This document shows positions 21,439 to 33,244 of a stretch of DNA of 61,983 nt, piece after piece. Where the stretch lies: contig MU619255.1 in the NCBI GenBank assembly GCA_025201805.1, positions 199,264 through 261,246 of the forward strand. Direction: 5' to 3'. Each line of letters starts with the position of its first letter. Position 1 is the stretch's first letter. Below the pieces are notes generated by a model. It had not been told where the DNA came from and did no database searches. It saw only the letters and a program-made list of their open reading frames with translations. Source of the DNA: Parasitella parasitica (lineage: Eukaryota; Mucoromycota; Mucoromycetes; Mucorales; Mucoraceae). The position numbers and the translations under genes are program-made.

Positions 21439-24400
21439 CGCAAAGTAATGTTCAATCGTATTAAGAGTGCACTCCATAGTAAAAAAAAAAAATCTTCTCT
21501 TGGGAACATACTTGAATGCTGACCTTTTTATTTTGAAATAAAAGAGGAGTTTATCTGTTTTTTGCAAGATGTATATGATTTTTACGTCGAACACAGGAAT
21601 GAGCCCATAGATCTTGTTGGCAAAAAAGTTATTTGCTATTGAAACAATAAGTTCTCGTACTTGATTTCTATTGAATAAACCTCCAGAGAGAGAGCGTGAA
21701 TTTCTGTTGTGCTTCCAGTCGCAGACGAAGGAACAATGAGTATGTCGACATGGAGTAATGTGGCAAGCAATGCTATACAGTTTGCTCAGATGACGAAAAA
21801 AGCAGATTTTCTTTTCATATGCATTTTCAGTTAATGCTTGAGCGCTTTAGCTGCTGCGAGACAACCGGGTATTCGTGGCAGAGATGAGCCAAACGGCATT
21901 ACAAGATTACGAAAATAAGAAAACTCGGTCGACATTGAATCCTAGGGGGAAAATATAAAAGTGTTGATTTAAATTGCATTGACAAGAATCCTTCTGATGG
22001 AAATTTTGAAGCAGAACTTGTAGCACTGTTTACAACTACATAATAATCCAATGTCGTTTATTTACTAAACAAGCACGATTCCTGCCTATCGAACGCGACA
22101 TTAAAGAAGAAATTCTGCAAAAGTATGATAGGAGTTATGGCTTGGCCAAAGAAGGGCTCTCCTGTAATAGCTACGGTGCCTTCACCTGAAGCGAATGCAA
22201 TATCCGCAATTGGGTTCCAAAACGCATTAAAAGATAAAGCTTGGGAGTGTACAGTAACTATAGCTAGAAACAATGACAGGACATAATCTGAACAATTTGA
22301 AGGCGACGCTTGATGTGATGGACAAATATCGGGAAAATGAAGGGACATTATAGAAGCACAAATCGTTTTTAAATGTAGAGAAAAGGAAATCATAAATACA
22401 GCACAACAGGTAGAGATGATACACAAATTCAAGACGGTCAACAATTAAGAAAAAAAACACATAAAGAGACTACCGGTACAGACGAACAGGACAAGCGGGG
22501 AAGTTTGACGACAATCATCTCTGTACATCCAAACCAAACATTTCCATTAGTTTGACCTCAACATTTTCGCTGATCTTTTGGCTGGTTGTTGACGGACAGT
22601 TGGGCATTCGTACTGATGGTGGAGGATAGCAATGTTGCAATATATCTTAGGGGTTCTTTGTTTCACACGTTTTTAACTATGCCAGGAATGCCACAATGGT
22701 TGGAGCTTCTGGATAGAGACATTATCCTTACACGAAACTGTACAGAGGAGTAGAGAAGTTTGGTGGTATACAATGCGGACTTGATTCACACTCAAATGGC
22801 TGCTTTTTGCTGTAGATTACTCTGGATAAATACATTGGAATCAAAAAAAATATAGAAACCAGAGGTTAACGAGATACAAAAACTTTATGATACTTTATTT
22901 AAGATCAAAATTGCATCTGCTATTTATACTTTTACAACTACATCAATTTATGGTGACTCATTTAGATTTCTATTTATTGACAAGACTAATTCCCAGTAAC
23001 CCGTATCACAATAAATCATTGGAGAATCTTTAATCTTCACCTGAAGTATAAACATTACCGTGATCACTTTTACATATGATATGATGACATTAATCATTGC
23101 ATACAATCACGGATAGGCTATTATAAAAAGCAAATCAAAGCCTGTCTTATGCGCCATCTACACGTCAGGCATGATCATCGCTATCTGAGCATAAATTGAT
23201 TTCCCTTGGGCGACCTGTCTGTCAAAAAATATCTGCAAAAATAGTTTTGTTTTTCAATATTTATCATCAATATCACATATTTGCTCATAACTTCTGCTAA
23301 AATGACAGTAGAACCGAGATCTAACTTGGAAAACTTAGCATTGACTTTGGCAATATCTAGCAGCAACATTGACATTTATGTTTTTATTGATATCTATAAA
23401 ATTATCATATGATATCACAAATTTACATATCAGAATTGCATATAATTGATGATAGCGTCAAAGGGCGCAGCGTAATGTTATGTAAATGTTGTTAGTATAA
23501 AGTAATAAAGACTTTTCTGAATAAAACCAGATACAAAACTGAAGACTTTTATTGACATAAGATATGATCTCTATTTATACTAAAATATATCCCAATCAAT
23601 GTTTATCCACATAACATCTGATGTTTGACAAGAAGTGTCAAACCTTATTAAATCACAGCATTTCCAGGACAGATAGACCTATTCTTCTATTGTATATTAA
23701 TGAGAAGATTGGGTAGGATGTCTTCCCGACATCCCGCGATCTGATCTTAATGCCTTCTTTGAATAAGCTTGAAACCTTGCAATAGGTCCAATTACAACTT
23801 GTAGCTTATTCCTTAAAGAATTAGCAACAATTAATATCACGATCCGTACATTCTAACCAACTTAGATATGTGACATATATGTAGCCTTTATATGGATACA
23901 AGACTGTTGCTTCAGCCAAGATATGGGTGGCTCTGGACCTACCAAGATCATTGTTCAGCACCCGGATTTTTGATACCACTATACAGCCACTGAGCTTTCT
24001 ATTTGAAAATCTTGATATGATATTGCACAGCCTCTATGATGTGTCTTTCAAGCAGCAATAAAAACTAGAGTATCACAAATCTTGAATCCCGAATCTCACT
24101 TCTGAAATTATACTTGGAACCACTGGTATGATTTATCCATCATTTATTGTTTTTCTCATTTGAAGGCGGTATACCATTGATAGAAGATAGTTGGACGAGC
24201 CTGTCACAGAGTAAGAATGATTAGACGACACGCACAGAAGCGATGCATCAGAAAACGGTAAAGTATAGGAGCGCCACATACGATGAGAATGCGCAAGAAA
24301 TTTATGCTCCTCAAAGTACTTGCCTGTAAACAAACAAACTAGCAAGTAATCAAACACCTTCATACATTAATTCATCCCATACCTGCATACATTTACAAAC

Positions 24401-24759
24401 TCTCTTTTTTTTTTTTTTATTTGTTTATTTATATACAACTGTCCCATGTGTAATTAATAAACTTAACTGATATACATACGTTATTCTTGGATCTGCTGGG
24501 TTTGCCATTGTGCACTATGATAAAGGTTGATAATTGTCATTAGAAGCAGAGATGAATTTAATGCGTTAGCCTCGGATTGTTTGCACCAGTTTAGTCTGGA
24601 AACATTGTAAGCTGAACGAACAAAAATCGAATATTACGTATACATACACTCACTGTCTGTATATTTTGACTTCAAAATATTGGATGAAAATGCAATCAAG
24701 AAAAGACTATAACACAATTTCCTTTATTCAACAAGTGCCTAGGTATGATAATACCATTG
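21439..24759. other. 3.3-kb region without a supported gene
   Basis: Both strands were read. The open frames present (for example minus 22058-22444, minus 23181-23375, minus 24133-24363) are short, Cys/Phe/Ser-rich by chance composition, and lack splice-joined partners. The region is AT-rich, with some palindromic ATATCATATGATAT-like sequence near 23405. It may hold decayed mobile DNA, but I recognise no element, tRNA or other RNA gene. Confidence 0.5.
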
Positions 24760-26713
24760 TTATCGACGGCCAAAGGAGGATAATACTGTAGAGCGCATAC
24801 GATTCCAACGAGAGTCGGGAGGCGTTGGTGGCTCAACAACCGGTATATTAACAGATATCATTTGCTCTGGGGTATTATTAGTCATACGAGCAGGTAGTTC
24901 GATCACATTTTCTCGGTTTGCAGCCGCTGCTTGTTGTGCAGCCTCATGAATTTGGCGTCGCATATTCCGCGGTAAGCTTCTTGCCATCCAGGACCTACTA
25001 AATTCTTCGGCTTGGTCAGCGCTAATAGTAGGACCAAAAGCACTGGACGGAGATCTGTTATGGCTAGATCTTAATGACGAAAAAAACGAATGATAGGACG
25101 GAGGTGGAGGAGATGGTGTAGGCTGAGGTGTGCCTCGGCTATGATCTATAGTTGAGGCTGATCGATTTCCTTCCTCCACTTCCTCCAATTCCTCCGCTTC
25201 GGATTTTGGCAAATCCAAGGCACAATCATGTTTGCATAATGGGCAAGATGCAGATTTTATGGTCAGCCAAGGATCTATTTGGAGACTGCGTGAATACCAG
25301 TAAAGGGATGTACTCCTTTTTATGTCATTTACCTATACATTCGCAGTGGTACTCGTGACCACATGGCAATTTACGAAGTTGGTCTCCCAATGCAAATTCA
25401 TCCAAACAAATTACACAAGCATCGTCAAATTCACCACTTGTCGCAGCAGAGGCAGCAGTGTCATTGGATGCATTTGATACGACTATAGACGATAGTAGTA
25501 ATTCAGCATTCTCCAATGCTTTTGTCGACCGAGTGGACTCAACACGAGATAACTCCAAGTTCGGCTCATCTCCAATAATTCGGGTAGGAAATACGGATAG
25601 CGATGCAGGATCGATTGTTCTTTTTTGGGCTTGCTGTATATTGCCAGTTTCCAATAGGCCACTTTCAAATAGTGCACGCTGACGACGTCTTATACGCCAA
25701 AGATGCCAGTGCATACCAACTAGGTGAAATATCGTCATATTGTGCAAAGTTTAGTAAGAGAAAGAGAGATAAGTTGGGATGATGGAAAGCGATGGAGGGT
25801 TAGCAAAAAGAGAGTTACTAAATTTAGTGTTTCGGGTCATCAATCAACAACATACCGGACGCTAGAAAGCTAATTGCCAGCAATGCAACCACTATGATCA
25901 GAGTAAATTCCCAAGCACTAGGAAAGCCACCCACAGCAGGGTGCATCACAAGATTTATAGCTGTTTGAAAAGTAGTTGAATTGTCAAATGTTGTATTGAT
26001 AGGTTGCGATGATGTGTATTCCAACAAGCTGAGCAATTCCAATCCAATATTCAAATCCACATAGTACATGGTGATGGTGAGGTTTCCTTTTATGATTTTC
26101 TATGGCCAAGGAGTCAGGGTAAGGTCATCTTTGATCGAGTAATGGTTTTACCATGGATCCCGATGTATCGTCATCTCTAAACGGGATATCATCATATATA
26201 ATAACGCCTTTTGCACCATCTAATTCAGAATAATATACTTTGTCATAGAAATTACATCCACCACCTTTTTTAACCAGTGCAATTTTACTAGGTAGGAACG
26301 AAACAGAGGGCGGCCTTACATTAAATGAAGCGTTTAATTGGCAAGAATAGCCTCTGTCATATAAGGTTCCCTAAAATACATGCACTTGTTAGCACAAAGA
26401 TATGAGCTGGTTTTACATTCGTACCTCGAGCCCTGAGGCAGCAGGGGCGGTAAGGTTTTCAAATGGCACAATTCCAGACTTGTAGTCTTTTTGATGAAGC
26501 ACTGTATTTTGTAGATCCATGACTGAACCATTGGAATATATCAAAACTGGATCTACAGTGGGGAATTGTATTTTACTAAAGGATTATCTAAACAACGAAT
26601 GTTTTGTTTCATTTTGAATGATTACTTGACGATATGTAGACATCACTTGAAGAGAATAAACTAGCAGAGACTATATTACATAATGAGACTACTATAACTA
26701 ATACTGTCTTCAT
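24760..26713 (-). CDS. PA-TM-RING ubiquitin ligase (RNF13/RMR-like)
   Basis: Six exons (26713-26626, 26552-26425, 26370-26152, 26099-25856, 25719-25333, 25274-24760) encode 526 residues. The parts run in order. First is a signal peptide (MKTVLVIVVSLCNIVSAS), then a luminal protease-associated domain with the diagnostic SKIALVKKGGGCNFYDKV and GAKGVIIYDD segments. One transmembrane helix follows (FTLIIVVALLAISFLASV), then a basic stop-transfer (RIRRRQR). A RING-H2 finger comes next, with C328-x2-C331, C346-x-H348-x2-H351-x2-C354 and C366-x2-C369. A Pro/Ser-rich cytosolic tail ends in SSFGRR. PA-TM-RING proteins act at endosomes or vacuoles, the PA domain facing the lumen and the RING recruiting E2 enzymes. 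The specific substrate here is unknown. Phase agrees at all five junctions. Confidence 0.9.
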
Positions 26714-27181
26714 TTGTTATTGTATTGCAAGGAAGTGAAATATACAGGGAGAACAAAAAAAGAAAAAAAAAAAAAAAAAATCAAGAAAGCAATCAAGCGG
26801 AGAGGTGGTGCCTGTGCAATCAACCTACATGCAAACACCACAATGGTCCGGTAAATATATATTATATATGGTCTCGGGGAGTACAACATTCAAATGGTCC
26901 TATAATGTGTGTCCAGCTTCTGTCAACATGCAACAATGATAAATCATGACAATTATTTACAAGTGATATTAACCGGATTCAAGTTGCATCGTCTGTGGTG
27001 CTTAAATAATCATGTTAGAAAAATATGTTTGGCAGCCTTCAAGAAATGCACCAATCAAAGTAGATATACGGATCAAAAGAACCGTTGTCCATATGAACAT
27101 GTGTATTCCAAAGCTACTAAACGAGAGCTTGGGGTTTTTATTAATGTATGATGTTTACTTTTTTTTTTTTTTTTTTTTTTT
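26714..27181. other. Spacer between two minus-strand genes
   Basis: About 470 bases upstream of the PA-TM-RING start and downstream of the transporter stop. A 20-base A run (about 26761-26780) and a 23-base T run (27161-27183, abutting the transporter stop codon) are the only notable features. No gene was seen. Confidence 0.4.
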
Positions 27182-29062
27182 TTAATCTTTCCCTTCGGGG
27201 TTCAACCTCCACATCTTTTTGGGATACTTTTCTAATCTCTTGACAATTGGTTTGATATAAGCCAACAGCATGAGCAGCCCCAACACAACACATAGTGTAC
27301 CTACAATAAAGTAGCCATCTCTTTCTAGTTGGCATGTGCCACTAGCCTGTTTACACCATTCTTTACTGGTTTCAACAGAACACGAAAGATACTCCCCTGA
27401 TTCATTCGGCACAGAACATGTATTCACTGTATAATAGTCCACAGCTTCCAATACGAAAAACTTTGGCCAGGTACCACCAAAATTGCTAAATGTGTTTAGA
27501 AGCTTCACCACATTTAGTTCTTCAGTACCACATCCAAAAAATGTATTTCCAATCTTACCGTCATATAAGTGCCGCCAATGATGGGATCAGCAATACTTGT
27601 CATAAAGGCCGAAATACTGACAAATTGAACAGTTGACATGAAGGAGCTCAACACAGTAGAGAGCATGATCATACCAAAGTAAAACGCACCGACAGGTTGG
27701 TCTTGAGGATATCCTGCAACAATCAACATGCCTAATGCCGAGCACGCCAAACGTCCATAAAATGCATACAACCAAGGTTTCAAAGGACGAGGCCCATTGG
27801 ACCATTTTGCAGCATAATAACCGAAAAATATCTGCAAAGGGAAGTCCAACAAGACTGATAATGCCAAATCCTCTCTTGAAAATCCTTTTTCCAGCAATTT
27901 GAGCGATGTTACAGCCTCATGACAGATGAATCCAATCTTGGATACCAGCAGAACACCCACATAAGAGCGCATGTCTAGTAATACGTCAGTATGAAATGTA
28001 GTACGTATGTGGCCTTGACTTACGTGGTAATTTGCAAATCTTCCAGATGGTTGAATATACTCCTCGGATCCCCAGCTGAGCTTCCTCGTCCTTGACATCA
28101 GTTTCGTTCTTGCAAAAGACTAGATAAGCAGTTACTACCATGTACATGATGGACCAAAATCGCATATAGGACCCCAACTGTAAGACACCCAGCTCTTGAG
28201 GTACGCTACGCAGGTATTTGTTGCTGAATTCTGATGAATTAAAGCTTAAAAACACGGTGAAGGACAAGAAATAACCACAGTTGAGGCCAATTGTTTGTGC
28301 TGTAGATGCGTAAGACAGCGACTCTTTGGATAGAAGAGTCAGTGCCCAGCCATCAACAGCGATATCTTGTGTGGCGCAAAAGAAGATGGTAGTCAGAAAC
28401 GAGTAGGTCAATGCATAAATAGGGACGTGATCAGCATTCATCATGGCGTCGATGTTGTTGCCGAGGACATAAAACAAGATGCCTGTAAGGATTTGAATTG
28501 GTACGATCCAGGATTTACGACGTCCAAGTTTAGGCGTATAAACTGCGTCCACAATAGGCGACCATAGCAGTTTGAGTGAATAGGGCCATGAAGAGAGTGA
28601 GAAAATGGCGATCTGGGAATACGATAGTTTTGCCTTGAGTAAAAACGGGATCGACCCAAAGCAGAGGCCGATGGGGATGCCCTGTAATAAATCTACAGAA
28701 CGATGGTCAAAGGGAGAACGGAAACCCCGTAGCAACGAAAAAAAAAAAAACTTACATAATATTACGAGCAGGGCAAAGTTGCCATAATCTCTTTTATTCA
28801 ACGTTTGCACTTGTTCTACCGGGAGTTCATCCTTATTGTCGTCTTTAATGAAAGAGTCCAATTCCAGCTCTTCCAAATCATCGTGAGCAGCGGGTTTCTT
28901 GTTGGACGTACGCAAAGTTGTGCTTGTCGTTTGGTGATCCATATGAAAAGATGCTGTCCTTTTTTTCAATTCGGTGCTCTCTTTATTTATACGGAAATCA
29001 CTACAAGTTGGCGCTATAGGTTCGTCGTCTAGAGAAGAAAATATATAAGCAGCTGTTGGCAT
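27182..29062 (-). CDS. ER acetyl-CoA transporter, SLC33A1/AT-1 family
   Basis: Four exons (29062-28756, 28692-28024, 27974-27559, 27502-27182) encode 570 residues, close to human AT-1 (549). The protein is a major-facilitator-type carrier with about 11-12 hydrophobic helices. Family hallmarks are LLQGIPIGLCFGSIPFLL, the KLLWSPIVD segment, TQDIAVDGWALTLL, and the splice-spanning GGTYMTLLNTFSNFGGTWP. A Cys-rich loop near the C-terminus (CSVPNES, CSVETSKEWC, CQLERDGY) also fits. The protein imports acetyl-CoA into the ER/Golgi lumen for protein acetylation. Residues 1-40 are not obviously conserved, so initiation at a later ATG (28942, MDHQTTST) is possible. It is followed on the same strand by the PA-TM-RING gene. 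Confidence 0.92.
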
Positions 29063-29347
29063 ATATTATAGTAAAAGTAAGAAGGGGAAAAGAAAGGGGG
29101 GTTGTTAATTGCTTCCTGGATAAAATTAGATAAATACCTTTTTTGGGTTAGAACACGAAGTTCTCTTGCTTCAAAGGAAAGGCATTGAAGGGCTAACTCA
29201 CCTTCCAATCAATACAACAGTTGATCCAATGAATTATGTTGTCCGGGCCGAATAAAATGTCTATTGTAGGCTAACTTTTTTTTTTTTTTTATAAACGTGG
29301 ACATAACAAATATTTATAATGAAAACGGTCAATTAACGTATGGTCAT

Positions 29348-29566
29348 ATGGAAGATGTCATGTCAATTATCGACGATCCTAATATTATTTTTGAAACTTT
29401 GGTTAATCATTCTTCTTATATGAAGAATAAGCTGACTGAAAACAAAAAGTCAACTACTTCAAAGCCAGTGAAAGTTCTCTCAAAGTGGACAAATGCAGAC
29501 TATGGCTTTAATCAGAGGAATTATCTGTGGGACAGAGGTATGCCGCTATGGGCGGGAGAGAATTAG
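29348..29566 (+). CDS. Hypothetical small ORF, possibly interrupted
   Basis: The frame is open from 29297, but the first ATG is at 29348. From there 72 residues run to a TAG at 29564-29566. The composition is protein-like (SKWTNADYGFNQRNYLWDRG). After the TAG the same frame stays open for 34 codons with a strongly charged, helical sequence (VSKNELLSDGEEARKRLTRL) to a stop at 29669-29671. No convincing upstream exon was found; a T run precedes it. I do not recognise a family. It could be a real small gene, a pseudogene split by one stop, or an exon of an unassembled gene. Confidence 0.3.
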   Translation: MEDVMSIIDDPNIIFETLVNHSSYMKNKLTENKKSTTSKPVKVLSKWTNADYGFNQRNYLWDRGMPLWAGEN

Positions 29567-29671
29567 GTGTCGAAGAATGAGCTGCTCAGCGACGGTGAAG
29601 AAGCTAGGAAGAGATTGACACGTTTGCGATATTGCGATATCAAATACGATAACTTAATATATACGTAAAAT

Positions 29672-30250
29672 AAAAAAAGAAAAACAATAGATGTGGTAAA
29701 AGTAGTAGCAGACTATAAAAAGCTATTCTTCATTAAATGAAGAATACAGTGCTTCCATGCACAATTTGCATTGCTCAGAAATTGAAATCATTCAATGCTC
29801 TCCGGGATCTTTCGAGATTCGTTCTACTCTGCCTCCTGCTAAAGTTGTTTGGGGATCTCTTAAGACCTTCTCAAGTCAAGGGAACTTCTAAAGCTCCTGC
29901 TGGTGGTCAAGAAGAAGAGAAATCCGAGAATAAGGGTCCACCCACATCCTTTTCTTTGCCCTCCCAAACAACATGTGTGGCATGAAATGGTCTTCGAGTT
30001 CCTGTGGCCTACAATTGTCACTCAAGATATCATTGACGGACTATCTCACCTTGACCTAGATCACCACCTTGGTTACTTCAAGTACTCTGGTGTCCTGTCT
30101 CCCTCGATCATTGTGTTCTATACTCTTGCAGCCATTTGGAAGCACATTTCCGAATGACTTTCTCACCATTCCTTTTCTCCCTGTCGCCGTAATTGTTGAT
30201 ATACGCAAGGACTTTCTCTTTCTTATTATTGAAATGTCCCCTTCCGATTA
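29672..30250 (+). other. Coding-like but unassigned segment
   Basis: Base composition here is richer in C than the surrounding spacer. Two frames carry protein-like text: 29737-29985 (82 codons, with a PAGGQEEEKSENKGPP stretch) and 29903-30157 (with DIIDGLSHLDLDHHLGYFKY). Neither has a recognisable domain, and I found no splice solution joining them. Possibilities are a decayed gene, a transposon fragment or an unrecognised lineage-specific gene. Confidence 0.25.
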
Positions 30251-33244
30251 GTAGATTCTTTCACACTTTATAATTCTTTTCTTTCTCCTCCGATATATTT
30301 TTATGTTATCTTAAATATTATTTCAGGACCCCTTCTTTGATATTATAGAATTGACAGCATTAAGAGGATATTATACATAAAATTCGTTTGTGGTATCTAG
30401 TTTACCCTTGACAAAATGTAAATAAACAATTCCTTATTGTATAGCGTTTACAGCTTTTGTTTACTTGGAGTTTCCAGGCTCTCTCGTTCTCCCACTAACT
30501 ATACCAAATGCCGTGGTGACGTTTTCAATATGTTATTTTTCAAGTGATATAACGAAGAGAGTCATTTTATCATTATATATTCAATTAGTACTTCATAACA
30601 TATTTACAGTAAAGTTCTTTTCATGATCAATAGTCTGGAAAGAGTAATTATTTTTTTGTTTTTTTAGGTATACGAGAGACGGTAGCATTGCTACTTGATA
30701 ACCAATTCAGTGGAGGAATCGGGCCGGGGCGTTTCAAACTATCAAATCTCTATTTTTATAGTTCGCATTATCATTTTATGTTCATCTATTAAGTCAGCAA
30801 TCCAATACCACGGAAAGAATATACAATCGGGACTCGTCATAACGGACGGGTTGGTGTACAAAAATGTGTTTGGTATAGCGAGTTATCCCCTATTCAGAAT
30901 TTGATACTTTACAGTCAGTGCCTGGAACCTGGAATCTACCAGAAGCTTATTATGAACCTTAACTTTTGTTACTTTATATAGCTGTGTCATGTACTAGAAT
31001 CGATATTGACGTGATATCATCGCCAAATAGATGTTTTTTTACAGCTTAAAAGCAAAAACTTGAGCTCCCTGTGCCATTCTTGACTGATTTTCATAATATA
31101 AAGTGCCCTGAAAATACCAGAAATAGTATATATTGGGAAAAAACTATATTATATATGATTTTAGTGCAATTTGAACATGATTTTTTTTTCGATGCAAAAT
31201 GACGGATTTTTTCACTTTTTTCCTTGTATCCACACATCTAAAATCATCGAAAGTGCATTATCCTCGATTTTGACCCCAAAAATGCAATTTTTTACTATAG
31301 CATATATTGGAGAAAAATGATCGTAAAAGACTGTTCCTTGATCTGAAAGACTGGAAATGCTCTTTGATTAAGCAAAATTTTAACTTTTCCCTCTTAATCT
31401 GTTTTGAAGTTTTCTCGGCTTAACTCCTTCCATAAGCATACGAGAATTATGAAATAATACCATCGTGTAGAGCTTCCAAAAATACAGCTATTATCATAGA
31501 TTGCCAGCCGAGGTATGCATAGTATCGGGGGATGATATCTTGCCTTAAAAAAGTAATTTTGTTTTCTAATTGTACAAATGGAGTTTTTGAAAGAATTTCT
31601 TCTTCCTGATTTTGGATGCGTTTAATCTCCGCTTTTAGAGAAAAATGATGTTTTTTTTTTGGAAGAAAGCATTAGCTTCGAGAAGCCATAGCTTACCCAA
31701 TTTAAAAGAAAAACAATTGCAATCTATTTTACTTAATTTTTGTGCTTTTTGGCTTTCTAATGGTGGTACTTGCATGTCTGTACTTGGCCTGACGATCTCA
31801 TGCTCCGAATTTGAAAAATACTTTTTCCGAAAAGTGGCTACCTTCATCTGATTTCAACTTGAAAAATACAAAAACTTGTTCTAAGCTATGCAATTATATA
31901 ATCAAAAGGTGTCTAATAGTCAAATGCATTACTTTGCGTTACTTTTTTTTGTGTTTGAGATCGCTAAACATTGCTTTCTAACAGTTTGTGTCTTTTTCTT
32001 GACAATAACACACTGTTGTCAGCATAGACCAAAAAAAAGAAAAAAGAAAAAATCAGACACCTGAAATCTACGCCGGCTCTACAAAGACACACACTTTTGA
32101 ACCATTTCAATATTATGAGAAAGATGGCGCAGGTTTGACTATCTGTTCTACTGCGCAACTAGATATAGAGGACCCAGCTTGCTACTTGTCTGACAAGACC
32201 TTGTACACTAGAAGGTGCTAGATCAACTAAAGGTATAAGAATGTGCCAGAGAAAAGGAAACAATTTGCCACCAAGATAACACACCCATTCATAAAAAAAT
32301 AATTGTTTAGCCCAAGCACATGTAAATGAACCTTGTTGTCCGTTTCTGAATCCATTTAAAGGTTTTAGATCCAAAGTCAATGGACATACTCACACTTAAA
32401 ATCACAGATGTTTGTCAATAGGAAACCGTAACCTTTTCCAAAGACTATTTTGAACTTCAAAATATGATGCAGATAGCTTATCTCACAACACACACTCTTA
32501 ATATTTTCACTATGATTGAAACAAAATAAAGTAATTACTCTTTTTCTCTGTATGGAAATACCCACTTGAAAATCTTTTTTTGGGAGACATTTCTTTTCTC
32601 TCAGAAACTTCAGAAATAAGGTTTTTTATTATCACAATCCCCATGGCCTTTATCATTTACTTTTTTTTTTTCAGAAATGTCGCTGACGAGCTGCCTACTT
32701 TTATCCTCTTCTTAATACAATCGGATACTAGTACGTAGCCCACAGAATAATATTTGTCTCTTGGAAATACCTTGATGCTCTGCATTGCTATATAATCCAA
32801 GAAATCGCACGAGAGTGTTGGCGTTAACTTCTATCATGTAGGTATTTGAGAATACTCATTCTGCTTGCTCCATCGTTTTTCCATTTTAGAAACCATTATG
32901 GCGTATTTATTGATCTTGGACTTGCACGTGTTTGTACCTCTTCAATGAAGCCGCCAAAGGTAAGTAGGCTAGAAAAAGATACCAATCATTTTTGGAAGTC
33001 TGGTGAAAATTTGAAGAGTGTGGCAGACATTAACGCTGGATATATTGATTCTACCGGGAGGTCTTATGGGCTGACATCGTCATTCCTCGCATGCATAAAA
33101 CTAAAAACAAAAGAACAAAGAGTATATGCCACCACTGCTTTATTACCTGTATTATTGACCAAATAAAAAACCATATTTTATTACACGCAACCGCTATAAC
33201 AAATAAATTTTTAACTCTTTTTTTTTTTTTTTTTTTTCCACCAA
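30251..33244. other. Gene-poor spacer before the F-box gene
   Basis: AT-rich sequence holds repeat copy B (listed separately) and no supported gene. An open frame at 32846-33166 lacks a leading ATG and has no recognisable domain, though part of it (SYGLTSSFLACIKLKTKEQR) reads like protein, so a decayed ORF is possible. A T run at about 33220-33238 directly precedes the F-box ATG. Confidence 0.45.
31080..31415. repeat. Degenerate dispersed repeat, copy B
   Basis: This stretch is collinear with 3761-4110, in the same orientation. It contains an internal echo: agtatatattgggaaaaaac near 31126 and agcatatattggagaaaaat near 31299. There is no coding capacity and no clear termini, so the element type cannot be named. 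Confidence 0.4.

Noticed and set aside
25483-25677. Overlapping alternative frame within the RING gene exon 5
   Set aside because: It shares the exon in another frame with no domain. The RING-H2 cysteines and histidines are in the chosen frame.
32846-33166. 106-codon open frame upstream of the F-box gene
   Set aside because: It lacks an ATG at its start, has no recognisable domain and no supporting splice sites. Kept only as a remark in the spacer entry.
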